A stretch of DNA of 64,000 bases from Marisediminitalea aggregata (lineage in GTDB: Bacteria > Pseudomonadota > Gammaproteobacteria > Enterobacterales > Alteromonadaceae): assembly GCF_900129565.1 (NCBI RefSeq), contig NZ_FQWD01000006.1:248001-312000 (forward strand), given 5' to 3'. Position 1 is the first letter of the stretch, and every line of letters starts with the position of its first letter. Shown here one piece after another: positions 9,215-19,211 of the stretch. The translations under genes were made by a program, and so were the position numbers. The notes beneath the pieces were generated by a model. That model was given only the letters and a program-made list of their open reading frames with translations. It did no database searches and was not told the origin of the DNA.

Positions 9215-10009
9215 TTACACGTAGGAACGTTCGCGTTTTGTTTCTATCGCATCAATATAACCATGCCAGGATGCGAATCCTAAAATAGGCATCAGCACAA
9301 TAAAACCGATGAACCCGGTTACAAAGCCAATGGCTACCATAGAGAAGATAATACCGGCCCAGGTAAACATAGGCACTTTGTTCACCCATACAGCATTTAC
9401 GCTGGTCATTACAGCCGTAGCAAGATCAACTTTGCGCTCCATTAATATAGGTTGCGTGAAGGCTGTAACGAAAAACATACCAACACAGAAGACTGCACCC
9501 ACGATCGAGCCCAGTACCAGGAATGGCAATAAGCTTTCTAAACTCTCAATCTGATGCTGAGGATACAATGCGTGGATAAGTGATGCGACACGCAACCAAA
9601 AGATCATAAGCACCATAAGTAAAATGCCAAAGCCCCACTCGTTCACTGCGTTACGGCGTATTGCCCGCACTGAGTGACGTAATGATGGCTTGTGGCCTTT
9701 TTCCAGCTCCCAGCTCACGTCGTAAAGACCTGCAGCCAGGAATGGACCAATCAACATAAAACACACTATTGAAGGCAGAATAACCAGGTGCCAGCCGGTT
9801 AACGCTACCAGATAAGAAATAAACCAGGGTATTGCGGCAAAAATTAATCCGTAGAAAATAGAAATAAGTGGTGTGCGCAGAAAATCCTGCAAGCCTAACG
9901 ACAACCATTTTATGGGATCGCCGACATCCAGTTCCTTACAAGGTATTACGCGGGCAATTCCACTCTCGGTTATAGCATTTTGCGGTGTTTCTTTGAAATG
10001 TTGTGACAT
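9215..10009 (-). CDS. DUF2189 family integral membrane protein
   Basis: A 264-residue inner-membrane protein. A short polar N-terminus contains IPCKELDVGDPIKWLSLGLQDF, typical of DUF2189 proteins, and is followed by about six hydrophobic segments arranged in pairs (near residues 45-75, 80-100, 130-155, 170-200 and 215-250). The family is common in proteobacteria and its role is unknown. The ATG at 10009 follows GAGGGA at good spacing and replaces a slightly longer ATG at 10021. It is monocistronic, ending at the terminator 9171-9200. Confidence 0.85.
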   Translation of the reverse strand: MSQHFKETPQNAITESGIARVIPCKELDVGDPIKWLSLGLQDFLRTPLISIFYGLIFAAIPWFISYLVALTGWHLVILPSIVCFMLIGPFLAAGLYDVSWELEKGHKPSLRHSVRAIRRNAVNEWGFGILLMVLMIFWLRVASLIHALYPQHQIESLESLLPFLVLGSIVGAVFCVGMFFVTAFTQPILMERKVDLATAVMTSVNAVWVNKVPMFTWAGIIFSMVAIGFVTGFIGFIVLMPILGFASWHGYIDAIETKRERSYV

Positions 10010-10173
10010 AGCTTCCCTCAACCATACGCTATTGACTCAATAACACCGGTATAAAGGCAAGATTCCCACACGCTCACGCCTGCGCTTTTATTCCGGTCTT
10101 ACTATATACGATAGCGTCGAATGGAAAAGTTCACAATTATTTAACACAATTTATTCAGTGAATTTACAGAACA

Positions 10174-10695
10174 CTATCTAAGTTGAATTGGCTGCCAGCG
10201 GATGTTCTGTTTGAAGTGTTTACTAAGCTTCTGATTAAATTCATAAAAGCTAACACACTCCTGATCTACCCCGGTCACTGAACGCAGTGAAAATCGATGG
10301 CAATTATTGCTAATAGGATCATACTCGATGTATTGAAATACCTGATTCACGGCTCGCGTATCACATTCCGGCGCTACCAGTGGCATATAGTTGTCGTCAC
10401 AGGCTACATAAATCTCACTGCCACTGCGTTGATGTAAAAACCGGGTTGGCCCAACGGCTTTAACCAGTCCATTGCCATGCAATTCGATAATATGGTCATC
10501 GCACCAAATGCCGGTATGCTCGAATACCCCATAAATACCACAACAGACCACACAACCGTCTACCGGCGTTACTCTATGCTGGCTTTCTCCCGGGTAATTA
10601 TCGACGACACTGTGACTACGTGCGTTTTTTGCCAACGCGCCACCAGCATAAGCTGACGCTAATCCGGCACCTAACCAAATAAGTGGAAGTGGCAT
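10174..10695 (-). CDS. LRAT-like / permuted NlpC-P60 thiol hydrolase
   Basis: A 173-residue protein beginning with a hydrophobic N-terminal segment (LPLIWLGAGLASAYAGGALA). The core reads FEHTGIWCDDHIIELHGNG, then KAVGPTRFL, then NNCHRF near residue 140. The His of HTGIW and the Cys of NNC match the catalytic His and Cys of lecithin-retinol-acyltransferase-like, circularly permuted NlpC/P60 hydrolases. Such enzymes act on acyl or amide bonds in lipids or proteins; the substrate here is unknown. The hydrophobic N-terminus suggests membrane attachment. It stands alone, read leftward. Confidence 0.75.
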   Translation of the reverse strand: MPLPLIWLGAGLASAYAGGALAKNARSHSVVDNYPGESQHRVTPVDGCVVCCGIYGVFEHTGIWCDDHIIELHGNGLVKAVGPTRFLHQRSGSEIYVACDDNYMPLVAPECDTRAVNQVFQYIEYDPISNNCHRFSLRSVTGVDQECVSFYEFNQKLSKHFKQNIRWQPIQLR

Positions 10696-10962
10696 TCAAC
10701 CTCCGGTTAACCATAGACTGGTGATTTTATAATCGGAACATACCTATATATAGGTGTAATCCAAAGATTCTACAATCCAGGAAATGTAACAGTACGTGTT
10801 GTCTGAACAGTGACGAATCAACCGATTTATTCCAGGCTGAAGCCAGAATTTACCGACTTCGAATAATTCCTCCTATTAATAGCCTGTATGCACAAAATTT
10901 TGCTTAACAGATCACAGGTCGATGCGATACCCTGTGGCCCTCTGAAATTTAAGTTGTTGAAG

Positions 10963-12186
10963 ATGAAACCCTTACACAAGTCGCACAAGTTAGATAATGT
11001 TTGTTATGACATTCGAGGCCCGATTGCTGCACAAGCACGCAAAATGGAAGACGAAGGTCACCGTATCCTGAAACTGAACATAGGCAACCCTGCCCCATTC
11101 GGTTTTGACGCCCCGGACGACATTCTCAAAGACGTGATCCATCACTTGCCGACTTCACAGGGCTATTCAGACTCTACCGGAATCTACGCTGCTCGCGTGG
11201 CCGTAATGCAGTATTACCAGCAAATGAACATTCGCAATATTCAGGTTGACGACGTGTTTATTGGTAACGGCGTCAGTGAAATGATCATGATGTCGATGCA
11301 GGCCTTGCTTAACGCCGGTGATGAGGTATTACTGCCTAGTCCGGACTATCCTTTATGGACCGCAGCCGTGAGCCTGTCATCCGGCACACCGGTACATTAC
11401 CGCTGTGACGAAAAAGCCGGCTGGTTCCCGGATATCGAAGATATCAAGAGCAAAATCAACAAACGTACCAAAGCCATTGTGATCATTAATCCTAATAATC
11501 CAACGGGAGCGGTATACAGCAAAGAATTGCTGCTAGAAATTGTTGAGTTAGCCCGCGAACACGATTTAGTGGTGTTCTCAGACGAAATCTACGACAAGAT
11601 TTTATATGACGATGCCAAACACACGTGTATTGCCTCGCTTGCTGATGACGTGTTCTTTGTCACTTTCAGTGGCTTGTCTAAAAATTACCGTGTGGCAGGA
11701 TTTCGCGCTGGCTGGTTAATTGTGTCGGGGAACAAACGTGTAGCCAGAAGCTACATCGAAGGTCTGAACATGCTGTCATCTATGCGCATGTGTGCCAATG
11801 TGCCCTGCCAGAGCGCCATCCAGACAGCACTTGGAGGCTATCAGAGCATAAATGACCTGATCAAAGACGGTGGCCGCCTTAAACTGCAACGCGATCTGGC
11901 CGCAAACCGTCTGAATGATATAGACGGCATAGAGTGCGTCACGCCGAAAGGGGCGATGTACTGCTTTGCAAAAGTCGATGCCGCTAAATTCAACATTGCC
12001 AGCGACGAACAAATGATTTTCGACTTGCTGAGCAGTGAGAAAATCCTATTGGTACACGGCCGGGCATTTAACCTGAATGAAGGCATTTATTTCCGCCTGG
12101 TATTTTTACCTCACAGCGATATTTTAGGGCCGGCTATGGATCGCATAGAAAGCTTCTTTAACGGCTACCGCCAGAAAGGAAAATAG
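10963..12186 (+). CDS. alaA: Alanine aminotransferase AlaA (pyridoxal-phosphate, class I/II)
   Basis: A 407-residue fold-type I aminotransferase making alanine from pyruvate and glutamate in the cytoplasm. The N-terminus [11 protein letters not shown] and [14 protein letters not shown] are hallmarks of AlaA (YfbQ). Also visible are [22 protein letters not shown] and the PLP-lysine region [16 protein letters not shown], with Lys near residue 240. The ATG at 10963 gives the normal family length; an upstream ATG at 10888 would add 25 residues with no family match. It is followed after 2 bases by yfbR, as in enterobacteria. Confidence 0.93.
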   Translation: MKPLHKSHKLDNVCYDIRGPIAAQARKMEDEGHRILKLNIGNPAPFGFDAPDDILKDVIHHLPTSQGYSDSTGIYAARVAVMQYYQQMNIRNIQVDDVFIGNGVSEMIMMSMQALLNAGDEVLLPSPDYPLWTAAVSLSSGTPVHYRCDEKAGWFPDIEDIKSKINKRTKAIVIINPNNPTGAVYSKELLLEIVELAREHDLVVFSDEIYDKILYDDAKHTCIASLADDVFFVTFSGLSKNYRVAGFRAGWLIVSGNKRVARSYIEGLNMLSSMRMCANVPCQSAIQTALGGYQSINDLIKDGGRLKLQRDLAANRLNDIDGIECVTPKGAMYCFAKVDAAKFNIASDEQMIFDLLSSEKILLVHGRAFNLNEGIYFRLVFLPHSDILGPAMDRIESFFNGYRQKGK

Positions 12187-12188
12187 AT

Positions 12189-12794
12189 ATGGCCGACAAC
12201 AGCCATTTCTTTGCACATCTGGCCCGAATGAAGCTAATTCACCGCTGGCCATTAATGCACAATGTACGCATTGAAAACGTTCAGGAACACAGCCTGCAAG
12301 TAGCCATGGTAGCGCACGCCCTTGCCCTCATCAGAAACCGTTACTTTGGCGGTGATTTGAATCCCGAGCGTATAGCAACACTGGCCATGTTTCACGACGT
12401 GTCTGAAGTGTTAACCGGCGACCTGCCAACTCCGGTCAAATACTTCAACCCGGCAATCAAAGACGAATACAAGAAAATCGAAAAAATCGCCGAACAAAAA
12501 CTGATTGATATGGCGCCGGTGGACTTCAGAGAAGACTACGCCAAACTGATCGACAGCCAGTACCACAGTGAAGATGAAGCCTTTATTGTGAAAGCCGCCG
12601 ATGTGCTCTGCGCGTATTTAAAAACGCTGGAAGAGCTAAACTCAGGCAATCGCGAGTTTACCCTGGCCAAGAAAAGACTCGACCAGATGCTAAAAGACTA
12701 TCACTCCGACGAAGTGGACTATTTCTTAAAGCGTTACGTACCCAGCTTTTCACTCAGCCTGGACGAAATTACCCAGGAAGATACGCATAATTAA
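12189..12794 (+). CDS. yfbR: 5'-deoxynucleotidase YfbR
   Basis: A 201-residue HD-domain phosphohydrolase that removes phosphate from deoxynucleoside 5'-monophosphates. The metal-binding HD residues are visible: VQEHSLQVA, the pair [11 protein letters not shown], and the late Asp in [19 protein letters not shown] near the N-terminus is also family-typical. It starts 2 bases after alaA and precedes a dGTPase-like gene by 14 bases, so two deoxynucleotide-degrading enzymes share one transcript. Confidence 0.93.
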   Translation: MADNSHFFAHLARMKLIHRWPLMHNVRIENVQEHSLQVAMVAHALALIRNRYFGGDLNPERIATLAMFHDVSEVLTGDLPTPVKYFNPAIKDEYKKIEKIAEQKLIDMAPVDFREDYAKLIDSQYHSEDEAFIVKAADVLCAYLKTLEELNSGNREFTLAKKRLDQMLKDYHSDEVDYFLKRYVPSFSLSLDEITQEDTHN

Positions 12795-12808
12795 GCAACG
12801 GATGTCCT

Positions 12809-14176
12809 ATGCAGCATAACGATCCTACCCTGACAGACAATGACGATTGGCAATTAGCATGGTGGGAACGTCGATTACCGCGCACCCAGGCCAGAGACGG
12901 CGATCACCGTTCACCGTTTCAGCGAGACAAAGCCCGGGTATTGCACTCTGCCGCTTTTCGCCGTCTGCAGGCAAAAACACAAGTGCTTGGGGTAGGACTC
13001 AGTGACTTTTACCGCACCCGGTTAACCCATTCACTTGAAGCTGCACAGATTGGCACGGGTATTACCGCGCAGCTACAAGGAAAATTCCCTCGTTTAACCG
13101 AGCACGTGGGTCTGGATCCCTACTTAATCGAAACCCTGTGTCTGGCTCACGACATTGGTCATCCTCCATTTGGTCACGGTGGTGAGATTGCATTGAACTA
13201 CATGATGCATGGACACGGCGGATTCGAGGGTAACGGACAGACGTTCCGCATTGTTACGCAGCTTGAGCCCTACACCGCCGAACACGGCATGAACCTGAGC
13301 CGCCGCAGCGTGCTGGGTTTGGTGAAGTACCCCAATTTTATTGATGCGTTAACGAATCACGATTTATTGCCCTCACCTTCGGTAAGTCTGCGCCAGGTAA
13401 AAGCAGAACAATGGCATCCGCCCAAAGGCCTGTTCCGTTGCGATGAAGCCTTGTTTGACTGGTTAATCGATCCTTTTAGCCAGCAAGACAAGGACCGGCT
13501 GATGTCGTTTGAGCATGTCTCCGGAAAACACCACAAAACCACGCACAAATCCTTTGATTGCAGTGTCATGGAACTGGCCGACGATATTGCTTATGGTATT
13601 CACGACCTCGAAGATGCGATTGTCATGGGCATGGTAAAACGTGCGGAATTTGTTGAAGAACTCCAGTCAGAGCTGGAACAACTTCAGGTACCCTGGCTGT
13701 CTGAGCACATAGCAGGTATTGGCACACGGTTGTTCAGTCAGGCTCAACACGAGCGTAAAAATGCGATTGGTGCTTTGGTTAATTGTTTCATTACCGCCAT
13801 TCGTATTGAAGAAGATGCAGCCTTTGAGCACCCGCTTCTGCGCTATCAGGCGGTATTGCCGGAACACCATCACAATGCGCTGGGTTTGTTTAAGAAGTTT
13901 GTCTACATGAAAGTCATCCGTAAACCGGAAGTCCAGCTGTTGGAATACAAAGGTCAGCAAGTGGTAATGGAATTGTTCGAGGCTTTCAGTGCCGATCCAA
14001 CACGCCTGCTTCCCGAGAACACCCGTAAACGCTGGCTGGTAGCCGAAGAGCATAACAACGGCCATCGGGTCATTGCCGATTATATCTCAGGTATGACCGA
14101 TGAGTTTGCTGCCCGTTTGTACTCTAATATGTTTGTCCCGAAACGGGGCGGTATTCTGGATACGCTGTCTCTGTAA
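12809..14176 (+). CDS. dGTPase-family deoxynucleoside triphosphate triphosphohydrolase
   Basis: A 455-residue HD-domain enzyme of the Dgt/SAMHD1-like superfamily, which cleaves dNTPs to nucleoside and triphosphate. Motifs include [22 protein letters not shown] and [16 protein letters not shown], with a later His/Asp site in [18 protein letters not shown]. Length and motifs match the dGTPase-like subfamily of Vibrio and Shewanella rather than E. coli Dgt. It probably balances dNTP pools; some relatives restrict phage by depleting dNTPs, but nothing local shows that role. Co-transcribed with alaA and yfbR. Confidence 0.9.
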   Translation: MQHNDPTLTDNDDWQLAWWERRLPRTQARDGDHRSPFQRDKARVLHSAAFRRLQAKTQVLGVGLSDFYRTRLTHSLEAAQIGTGITAQLQGKFPRLTEHVGLDPYLIETLCLAHDIGHPPFGHGGEIALNYMMHGHGGFEGNGQTFRIVTQLEPYTAEHGMNLSRRSVLGLVKYPNFIDALTNHDLLPSPSVSLRQVKAEQWHPPKGLFRCDEALFDWLIDPFSQQDKDRLMSFEHVSGKHHKTTHKSFDCSVMELADDIAYGIHDLEDAIVMGMVKRAEFVEELQSELEQLQVPWLSEHIAGIGTRLFSQAQHERKNAIGALVNCFITAIRIEEDAAFEHPLLRYQAVLPEHHHNALGLFKKFVYMKVIRKPEVQLLEYKGQQVVMELFEAFSADPTRLLPENTRKRWLVAEEHNNGHRVIADYISGMTDEFAARLYSNMFVPKRGGILDTLSL

Positions 14177-14254
14177 GCGTCTTTTGAAATCTTTTTGCAC
14201 CCTTTGCGGTCTTATATCGTAGCAATGGTGTCAAATTCTTTACAGAGCAGGTAT

Positions 14255-15247
14255 ATGAAACGATTTAGCCCCTCACAAACGTTTACGGATAACCAGGTAA
14301 CCGACGAAAAGGTCTTTCAGGATCGTCGCCGTGTATTAAAGTCGCTGGGGTTTGTTGGTGCCGGCACGATACTCAGCCAATCAGCCCATGGATTTGGCTG
14401 GTTCGACAGCGAACCCGAGTTTGAAGCCAAACCGCTGTCATTTACCCCCTCAGAGAAGTTCACAACAGACGAAGCAAAAACGCCCTACGCGAAGGTTACG
14501 TCCTACAATAATTTTTATGAATTTGGTACGGGCAAAGACGATCCGGCCGAACGCGCGAAAAGTTTTAAAACCGACCCCTGGACATTGCGAATTGACGGCT
14601 TGGTGAAGAATCCGATTACTCTGGATTACGATGCCATTATGAAGCAATTTGCGTTTGAAGAGCGCATTTACAGAATGCGTTGTGTCGAAGCCTGGTCAAT
14701 GGTGATCCCGTGGGTGGGCTTTGAACTCAATAAGCTCATTCAGTTGGCGTCGCCACTGGGTTCCGCCAAATATGTCGCGTTTGAAACCCTGCACGACCCG
14801 AAACAAATGCCCGGTCAGCGCAACCCTTTCATTGGTGGCGGTATTGATTACCCCTATGTGGAAGGACTGCGCCTGGACGAAGCGAATCACCCGTTAACGC
14901 TGATGGCTACCGGCGTTTATGGCAAAACACTGCCACCACAAAATGGCGCCCCCATTCGGTTAGTTGTACCGTGGAAATACGGTTTCAAAAGCATTAAATC
15001 GGTCGTGCGAATTACGCTAACCGAACGCCAGCCCCCTACCACCTGGAATCGATTGGCATCGAATGAATACGGTTTTTATGCCAACGTAAACCCAAAAGTA
15101 GCTCATCCACGATGGAGTCAGGCGAGTGAGCGCCGGATTACCGACGGAGGCGTATTCAATCAGCAGCGCATTGCCACACGCATGTTTAACGGCTATGACG
15201 AGGTCGCGCCCTTGTATGCAAATATGGATTTAGCCCGCTACTATTAA
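14255..15247 (+). CDS. msrP: Periplasmic methionine-sulfoxide reductase catalytic subunit MsrP
   Basis: A 330-residue molybdopterin enzyme that repairs oxidised methionine in periplasmic proteins. The twin-arginine signal is visible ([15 protein letters not shown]). The sulfite-oxidase fold follows: [13 protein letters not shown] contains the molybdenum-ligating Cys, and later come [27 protein letters not shown]. The ATG at 14255 has GAGCAGG just upstream and matches YedY length; longer starts at 14195 (TTG) and 14225 are less likely. msrQ begins directly after its stop codon. Confidence 0.95.
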   Translation: MKRFSPSQTFTDNQVTDEKVFQDRRRVLKSLGFVGAGTILSQSAHGFGWFDSEPEFEAKPLSFTPSEKFTTDEAKTPYAKVTSYNNFYEFGTGKDDPAERAKSFKTDPWTLRIDGLVKNPITLDYDAIMKQFAFEERIYRMRCVEAWSMVIPWVGFELNKLIQLASPLGSAKYVAFETLHDPKQMPGQRNPFIGGGIDYPYVEGLRLDEANHPLTLMATGVYGKTLPPQNGAPIRLVVPWKYGFKSIKSVVRITLTERQPPTTWNRLASNEYGFYANVNPKVAHPRWSQASERRITDGGVFNQQRIATRMFNGYDEVAPLYANMDLARYY

Positions 15248-15886
15248 GTGCCCTTTGTGAAACGATTACTCAGCAAACCTCTGGCCTTGACGCCTGTGCA
15301 GTTGCTCCTGTTTAAGGCCGGGTTACATGCCTTGTTTTTAGGGTACCTGATATTCTTGGGCTGGGCCGCCGTAACCGACAACCTGGGCGCAGATCCGGTA
15401 AAAGCGCTTATCCACAGCACAGGCACAAGTGCATTAAACCTGTTGCTGCTCACCTTGCTGATAAGCCCTCTTGCTAAACATTTGCCATTTCCTTCGCTGA
15501 TGCAATGCCGCAGGCTGATTGGGATCTACGTGTTCGTTTATGCATTGCTGCATTTGACCAGCTATGTGAGTTTTGAATTGCAGTTTGACTGGGCGCTGAT
15601 TGCCAGCGAAGTGATTGAACGGCCCTACATCACCGTTGGTTTTATTGCGTTACTGGACTTAATGCTGTTGACCATAACCTCTCCGATGTGGGTAAGACGG
15701 AAAATGAAGCGCAACTGGCAGCGACTACACAACAGTATTTATCTCATAGCACTGCTTGCGCTGGTTCATTTCAGTTGGTCGCGTAAAACCGCGCTGCAGG
15801 AACCGCTGCTCTATTGGTTCATTGCACTGGTGATCATGCTGCCGCGATTCAATTACTGGTTTAAGCGATTAACACCTCGACATTAA
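15248..15886 (+). CDS. msrQ: Heme-binding membrane subunit MsrQ
   Basis: A 212-residue inner-membrane b-type cytochrome that passes electrons from the quinone pool to MsrP. About six hydrophobic segments are present, with candidate heme-ligand histidines in LLHLTSY and QRLHNSIYLIALLALVHFSW. The gene begins with GTG immediately after the msrP stop; a second GTG nine bases later is an alternative start. Family length and position after msrP support the call. Confidence 0.93.
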   Translation: MPFVKRLLSKPLALTPVQLLLFKAGLHALFLGYLIFLGWAAVTDNLGADPVKALIHSTGTSALNLLLLTLLISPLAKHLPFPSLMQCRRLIGIYVFVYALLHLTSYVSFELQFDWALIASEVIERPYITVGFIALLDLMLLTITSPMWVRRKMKRNWQRLHNSIYLIALLALVHFSWSRKTALQEPLLYWFIALVIMLPRFNYWFKRLTPRH

Positions 15887-15984
15887 CAGTGTTAACGATA
15901 CCGACGCTGCATAATGCGAGCAATGTCGTTCACAGTTTAAGTAACGAGCCTGCCTGTATAACACTTGCCAGAGACTGTAAAAAA

Positions 15985-16015
15985 ACAAAGCGACACTGTA
16001 TACAGCGCCGCTTTG
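15985..16015. terminator. Candidate hairpin between convergent msrQ and xylanase genes
   Basis: AAAGCG and CGCTTT flank an inner palindrome CTGTATACAG, giving an extended interrupted stem just before the 3' end of the leftward xylanase gene. T-rich sequence follows on the plus strand. It probably ends the msrPQ transcript. Confidence 0.5.
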
Positions 16016-16043
16016 AGGTTTCCCTTTATTTACGTATCAAATG

Positions 16044-19000
16044 CTATGGAAAATCCACATCTATTCGTTCGATTAGAATTTCATTGGCATCGTCTGCCGT
16101 AAATGTACCGTTTAACTGAATGGCAATACGCTCGATATTTGCAATATTGCCGTTTCCATCAGGCTGCGGGTAAAACGTAATTTGATTTGTTCCCACGCTT
16201 AACGGTTCTATTGCGCCATAAATACGTGCATAGTTCGGTGCGCCGGTTTGAATATACCCCTGAACACTGACGCTGCCATCACCAGGCATTCCTGTTACAG
16301 CAAACGTGTAAGTGAGAGCAGCCCCGGTATAATCACGCACAGGTACGCCTAAAATATAATTGTGCGTCTGGCTGGTGTCATTGGGCAGTAAACTCACCGC
16401 TTCATAAGCAGGACGGTGTAGCACACTGGCATTTGTTCCATAATCACCACGTAATCCTTCTGCATCAGACACAAAGTCATAGGTAATAGTCTCAGCAGTA
16501 GGCAGTGTCGTGGGTATTTCCAGACGGACATGGGTCAATTCAACGTAGTCCTCAGTACCACTGCTCAAAGGTCCATTCAGCTGAATACCCAGACGTTCAA
16601 CGATAGACAAATCGCCATTCGCATTCTCTGTGGGCGCAAACATAATGACATTTTCACCTGCCTGTGGATTTACTACCGAACCGTAAATACGGCTATATGA
16701 TGGTGCACCGGTTTGTACATAGGGTTGGATCGTCATGCCCCCATCAATCTGTGCTTGTGTTACGTTTAACGTGTAATACAGCACTGCACCATTCAAGTCA
16801 GTGAGACTAATTTCTTCAATATACTCCTGTACATTGCGGCTTTCCCACGCTGGAATAAGCAGTGCAGCAGGAATAGCAGCATCGTAGCCTACCGATGCCG
16901 ATGTACCATAGTCTCCGCGCCAGCCTTGAGCGCCATCACTAAAATCGTACTCAACGACCTGAGGGGGTAAATCATCGCCAGGCACGACAATTTGTACCTG
17001 CCTGGCAAAACTGGTGTATTCCCCTTCGGAAACTTGCACATACAGGTTGTATAAACCCGGTGTAAGCGCCGCCGCAACACGCACTTCGCCATTTTGAGGG
17101 TCCAGCGTAAATAAACCTGCATCGTTGCCACTTAAAATTCGCCATAACACAGCATCGCCTGATTGATGAGGATTACCCATGTAATCTGATGACTCCAGAT
17201 CTGCAATCAGCGTACCTGCTTCAGTAGTCTCGTCTATGGTGATCACTGATGGTTGTTCGAACTGAGGGGCCAATTCTCTGACATAGCCTTTAAGCCAGGT
17301 AAGCGCCGCTTTTTCAACGCCTGTATCGTACGCCAGAATAGCGCCCTGGGCTTCACGCCAATGTCCTGGTAGATAGCCCCATACAGTAATGCCTTCAATG
17401 GCAGGGTGTTGCCAAAAAGCAGGGAACAAACGTTGAAATTCTAGTAATTGAGTTAGTTCGTCTGTGCCATCTACATCCAACTCTGTGAGATAGATATCCA
17501 GGCCGGTTTGGGTGTCCATGCGATCAATATTGTTCAGCATGGTATCCAGTGGACCCGTTGTAGAAAAAGCATGTCCCTGAAATCCGATGGCATCGATCAA
17601 TCCACGAGATTGCAACAGATTCGCCAATTCGATGACTTTGTCTGTACGTGTGTCAGAGTTAATAACACTGTACTCGTTAAACATAAGCTGTGTACTGGAC
17701 GGGAAAATATCCCTGGCCATTTGAAACGCATTTACTATCCAGTCGTAATCCTGTGCTTTTTGCGCTGCTGTACTGGCAGAATCCCCTCTGGCTATGAAGA
17801 ATGCTTCGACCTCAGCAGTCACCTCAGGCGCATACAACCGTAAACCGTCAACATAATTGGGTCTGCCATTGCCACCGTCGGGTGGTGCATTGTCGAATTC
17901 ATTTACGACTTCAATAAAGTCGATTGCCGGATATCGTGCATTGACTGCTTCATACCACTCCAAAATTTCCTGAAGTTGCTCTTGCGGTGACAATGAATCA
18001 ATCCAGGCCGGCTGCTGACTGCCCCAAACCAACACATGGTGTTTGTATATAAATCCATTATCTTTAGCGAGATTATACGCCTCATCAAGTCCCGACCAAT
18101 TGTATTGATCCCGTACCGCTTCAACCGAGCCCCACTTACCCGCATTTTCAGCGGTTACCTGGTTCCAGTATGCTTCGAAATTCGGACGCTGATTTCCACA
18201 ACATACGCCTCCAAGGAATTTTGACTTGCCATCTGCCAGCGGCGGCCCCTCAGGCGTGTAGGTTTCAGGTGGTGGCAGTACAACACCAGGCAACCCATCT
18301 TCGAGCTGTTCTACCGTGTAAGAAACACCGGCTGGTGCGAAAACAAAACTGTCAATGTCCAATCCATCCTCACGACCGGCGTAACGGAATATCGCACTGG
18401 AATTGTCGTCAGCCACCGAATAACGGCCTTCTGGAATAGCAACCCACATAAACGAAGTTAAATTTGGCTGCCCACCGGGTTCCACAATGGCGTCGGGGGA
18501 ATAGCCCGCCTCGCCGGGTGCAGCAAAACCGCTAATTCCGTTAACTAGCTGCCAATCATGCACAGCACCCAACGTTGTCGGAATGTACATACTGTCATCA
18601 CTAAAACCGTCAGGTCCCACACGCACACGAGCATAGAGCGTATAGTCTCCTGCCTGAGAAAAATCCACCAGCAGCTCACCTACCCGGCTGTCATCTTCGG
18701 GTGGCGCTGTTGCATTGACCGCGGTTGTCACATAACTGGGATCACCCGGTTGGATCTGCATGTCTATACCCAGATAATTCAGTGTCGCTGACTTGCCGCC
18801 TTCCGCTTCGGCGTAAACGCCGACTAGCGGATTATCCTGTTGTAATACCGGTGTGAAAGACAGCTGTCTGCGTGCTAAATCAAAAGAGACGGCAACCCTT
18901 GTACTCGCACCGGCTGCAAGCTCTCCCGCCTCAACGAGAAAATACGGAACGCCATCACCTGTGTAGCCATCTGCACCATTTACCGCAATCGAACTATCAG

Positions 19001-19211
19001 TAATGAGTAACCTGAATGGGCCGGTCATTTCTTCACTGCTTGTGTTGGTAACGGTAACCACTGAGGTATATACACGATTAACTCTGTCGACAGTGGGGCG
19101 AGAAACACTAGAAGTGACATCGCTCCCCACCGATAACCAGGCAGCCTGACTGACATTGCTGACACCCAGCGACGCGCAGAATATTGCTGAATAAAGGAGT
19201 CCGGGCTTCAT
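16044..19211 (-). CDS. Secreted multidomain GH10 endo-beta-1,4-xylanase
   Basis: A 1055-residue secreted enzyme. A Sec signal occupies about residues 1-23. Residues 30-330 form beta-rich, likely carbohydrate-binding or immunoglobulin-like regions. The GH10 catalytic domain covers about 345-655: NAGKWGSVE, HVLVWGSQQPAW, the acid/base Glu in FIEVVNEFDN, and the nucleophile Glu in YLTELDVDG. A cadherin-like module follows (about 665-760). Two related C-terminal modules of about 135 residues each share DYGTxASV, QTGAPxYxRIYG and IQLNG, a clear internal duplication and probably new carbohydrate-binding domains. The start ATG overlaps the upstream stop as ATGA. It would degrade xylan outside the cell. 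Confidence 0.92.
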   Translation of the reverse strand: MKPGLLYSAIFCASLGVSNVSQAAWLSVGSDVTSSVSRPTVDRVNRVYTSVVTVTNTSSEEMTGPFRLLITDSSIAVNGADGYTGDGVPYFLVEAGELAAGASTRVAVSFDLARRQLSFTPVLQQDNPLVGVYAEAEGGKSATLNYLGIDMQIQPGDPSYVTTAVNATAPPEDDSRVGELLVDFSQAGDYTLYARVRVGPDGFSDDSMYIPTTLGAVHDWQLVNGISGFAAPGEAGYSPDAIVEPGGQPNLTSFMWVAIPEGRYSVADDNSSAIFRYAGREDGLDIDSFVFAPAGVSYTVEQLEDGLPGVVLPPPETYTPEGPPLADGKSKFLGGVCCGNQRPNFEAYWNQVTAENAGKWGSVEAVRDQYNWSGLDEAYNLAKDNGFIYKHHVLVWGSQQPAWIDSLSPQEQLQEILEWYEAVNARYPAIDFIEVVNEFDNAPPDGGNGRPNYVDGLRLYAPEVTAEVEAFFIARGDSASTAAQKAQDYDWIVNAFQMARDIFPSSTQLMFNEYSVINSDTRTDKVIELANLLQSRGLIDAIGFQGHAFSTTGPLDTMLNNIDRMDTQTGLDIYLTELDVDGTDELTQLLEFQRLFPAFWQHPAIEGITVWGYLPGHWREAQGAILAYDTGVEKAALTWLKGYVRELAPQFEQPSVITIDETTEAGTLIADLESSDYMGNPHQSGDAVLWRILSGNDAGLFTLDPQNGEVRVAAALTPGLYNLYVQVSEGEYTSFARQVQIVVPGDDLPPQVVEYDFSDGAQGWRGDYGTSASVGYDAAIPAALLIPAWESRNVQEYIEEISLTDLNGAVLYYTLNVTQAQIDGGMTIQPYVQTGAPSYSRIYGSVVNPQAGENVIMFAPTENANGDLSIVERLGIQLNGPLSSGTEDYVELTHVRLEIPTTLPTAETITYDFVSDAEGLRGDYGTNASVLHRPAYEAVSLLPNDTSQTHNYILGVPVRDYTGAALTYTFAVTGMPGDGSVSVQGYIQTGAPNYARIYGAIEPLSVGTNQITFYPQPDGNGNIANIERIAIQLNGTFTADDANEILIERIDVDFP

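Noticed and set aside
15889-16119. 76-codon frame after msrQ
   Set aside because: No family character, overlaps the xylanase 3' end and the terminator-like hairpin.
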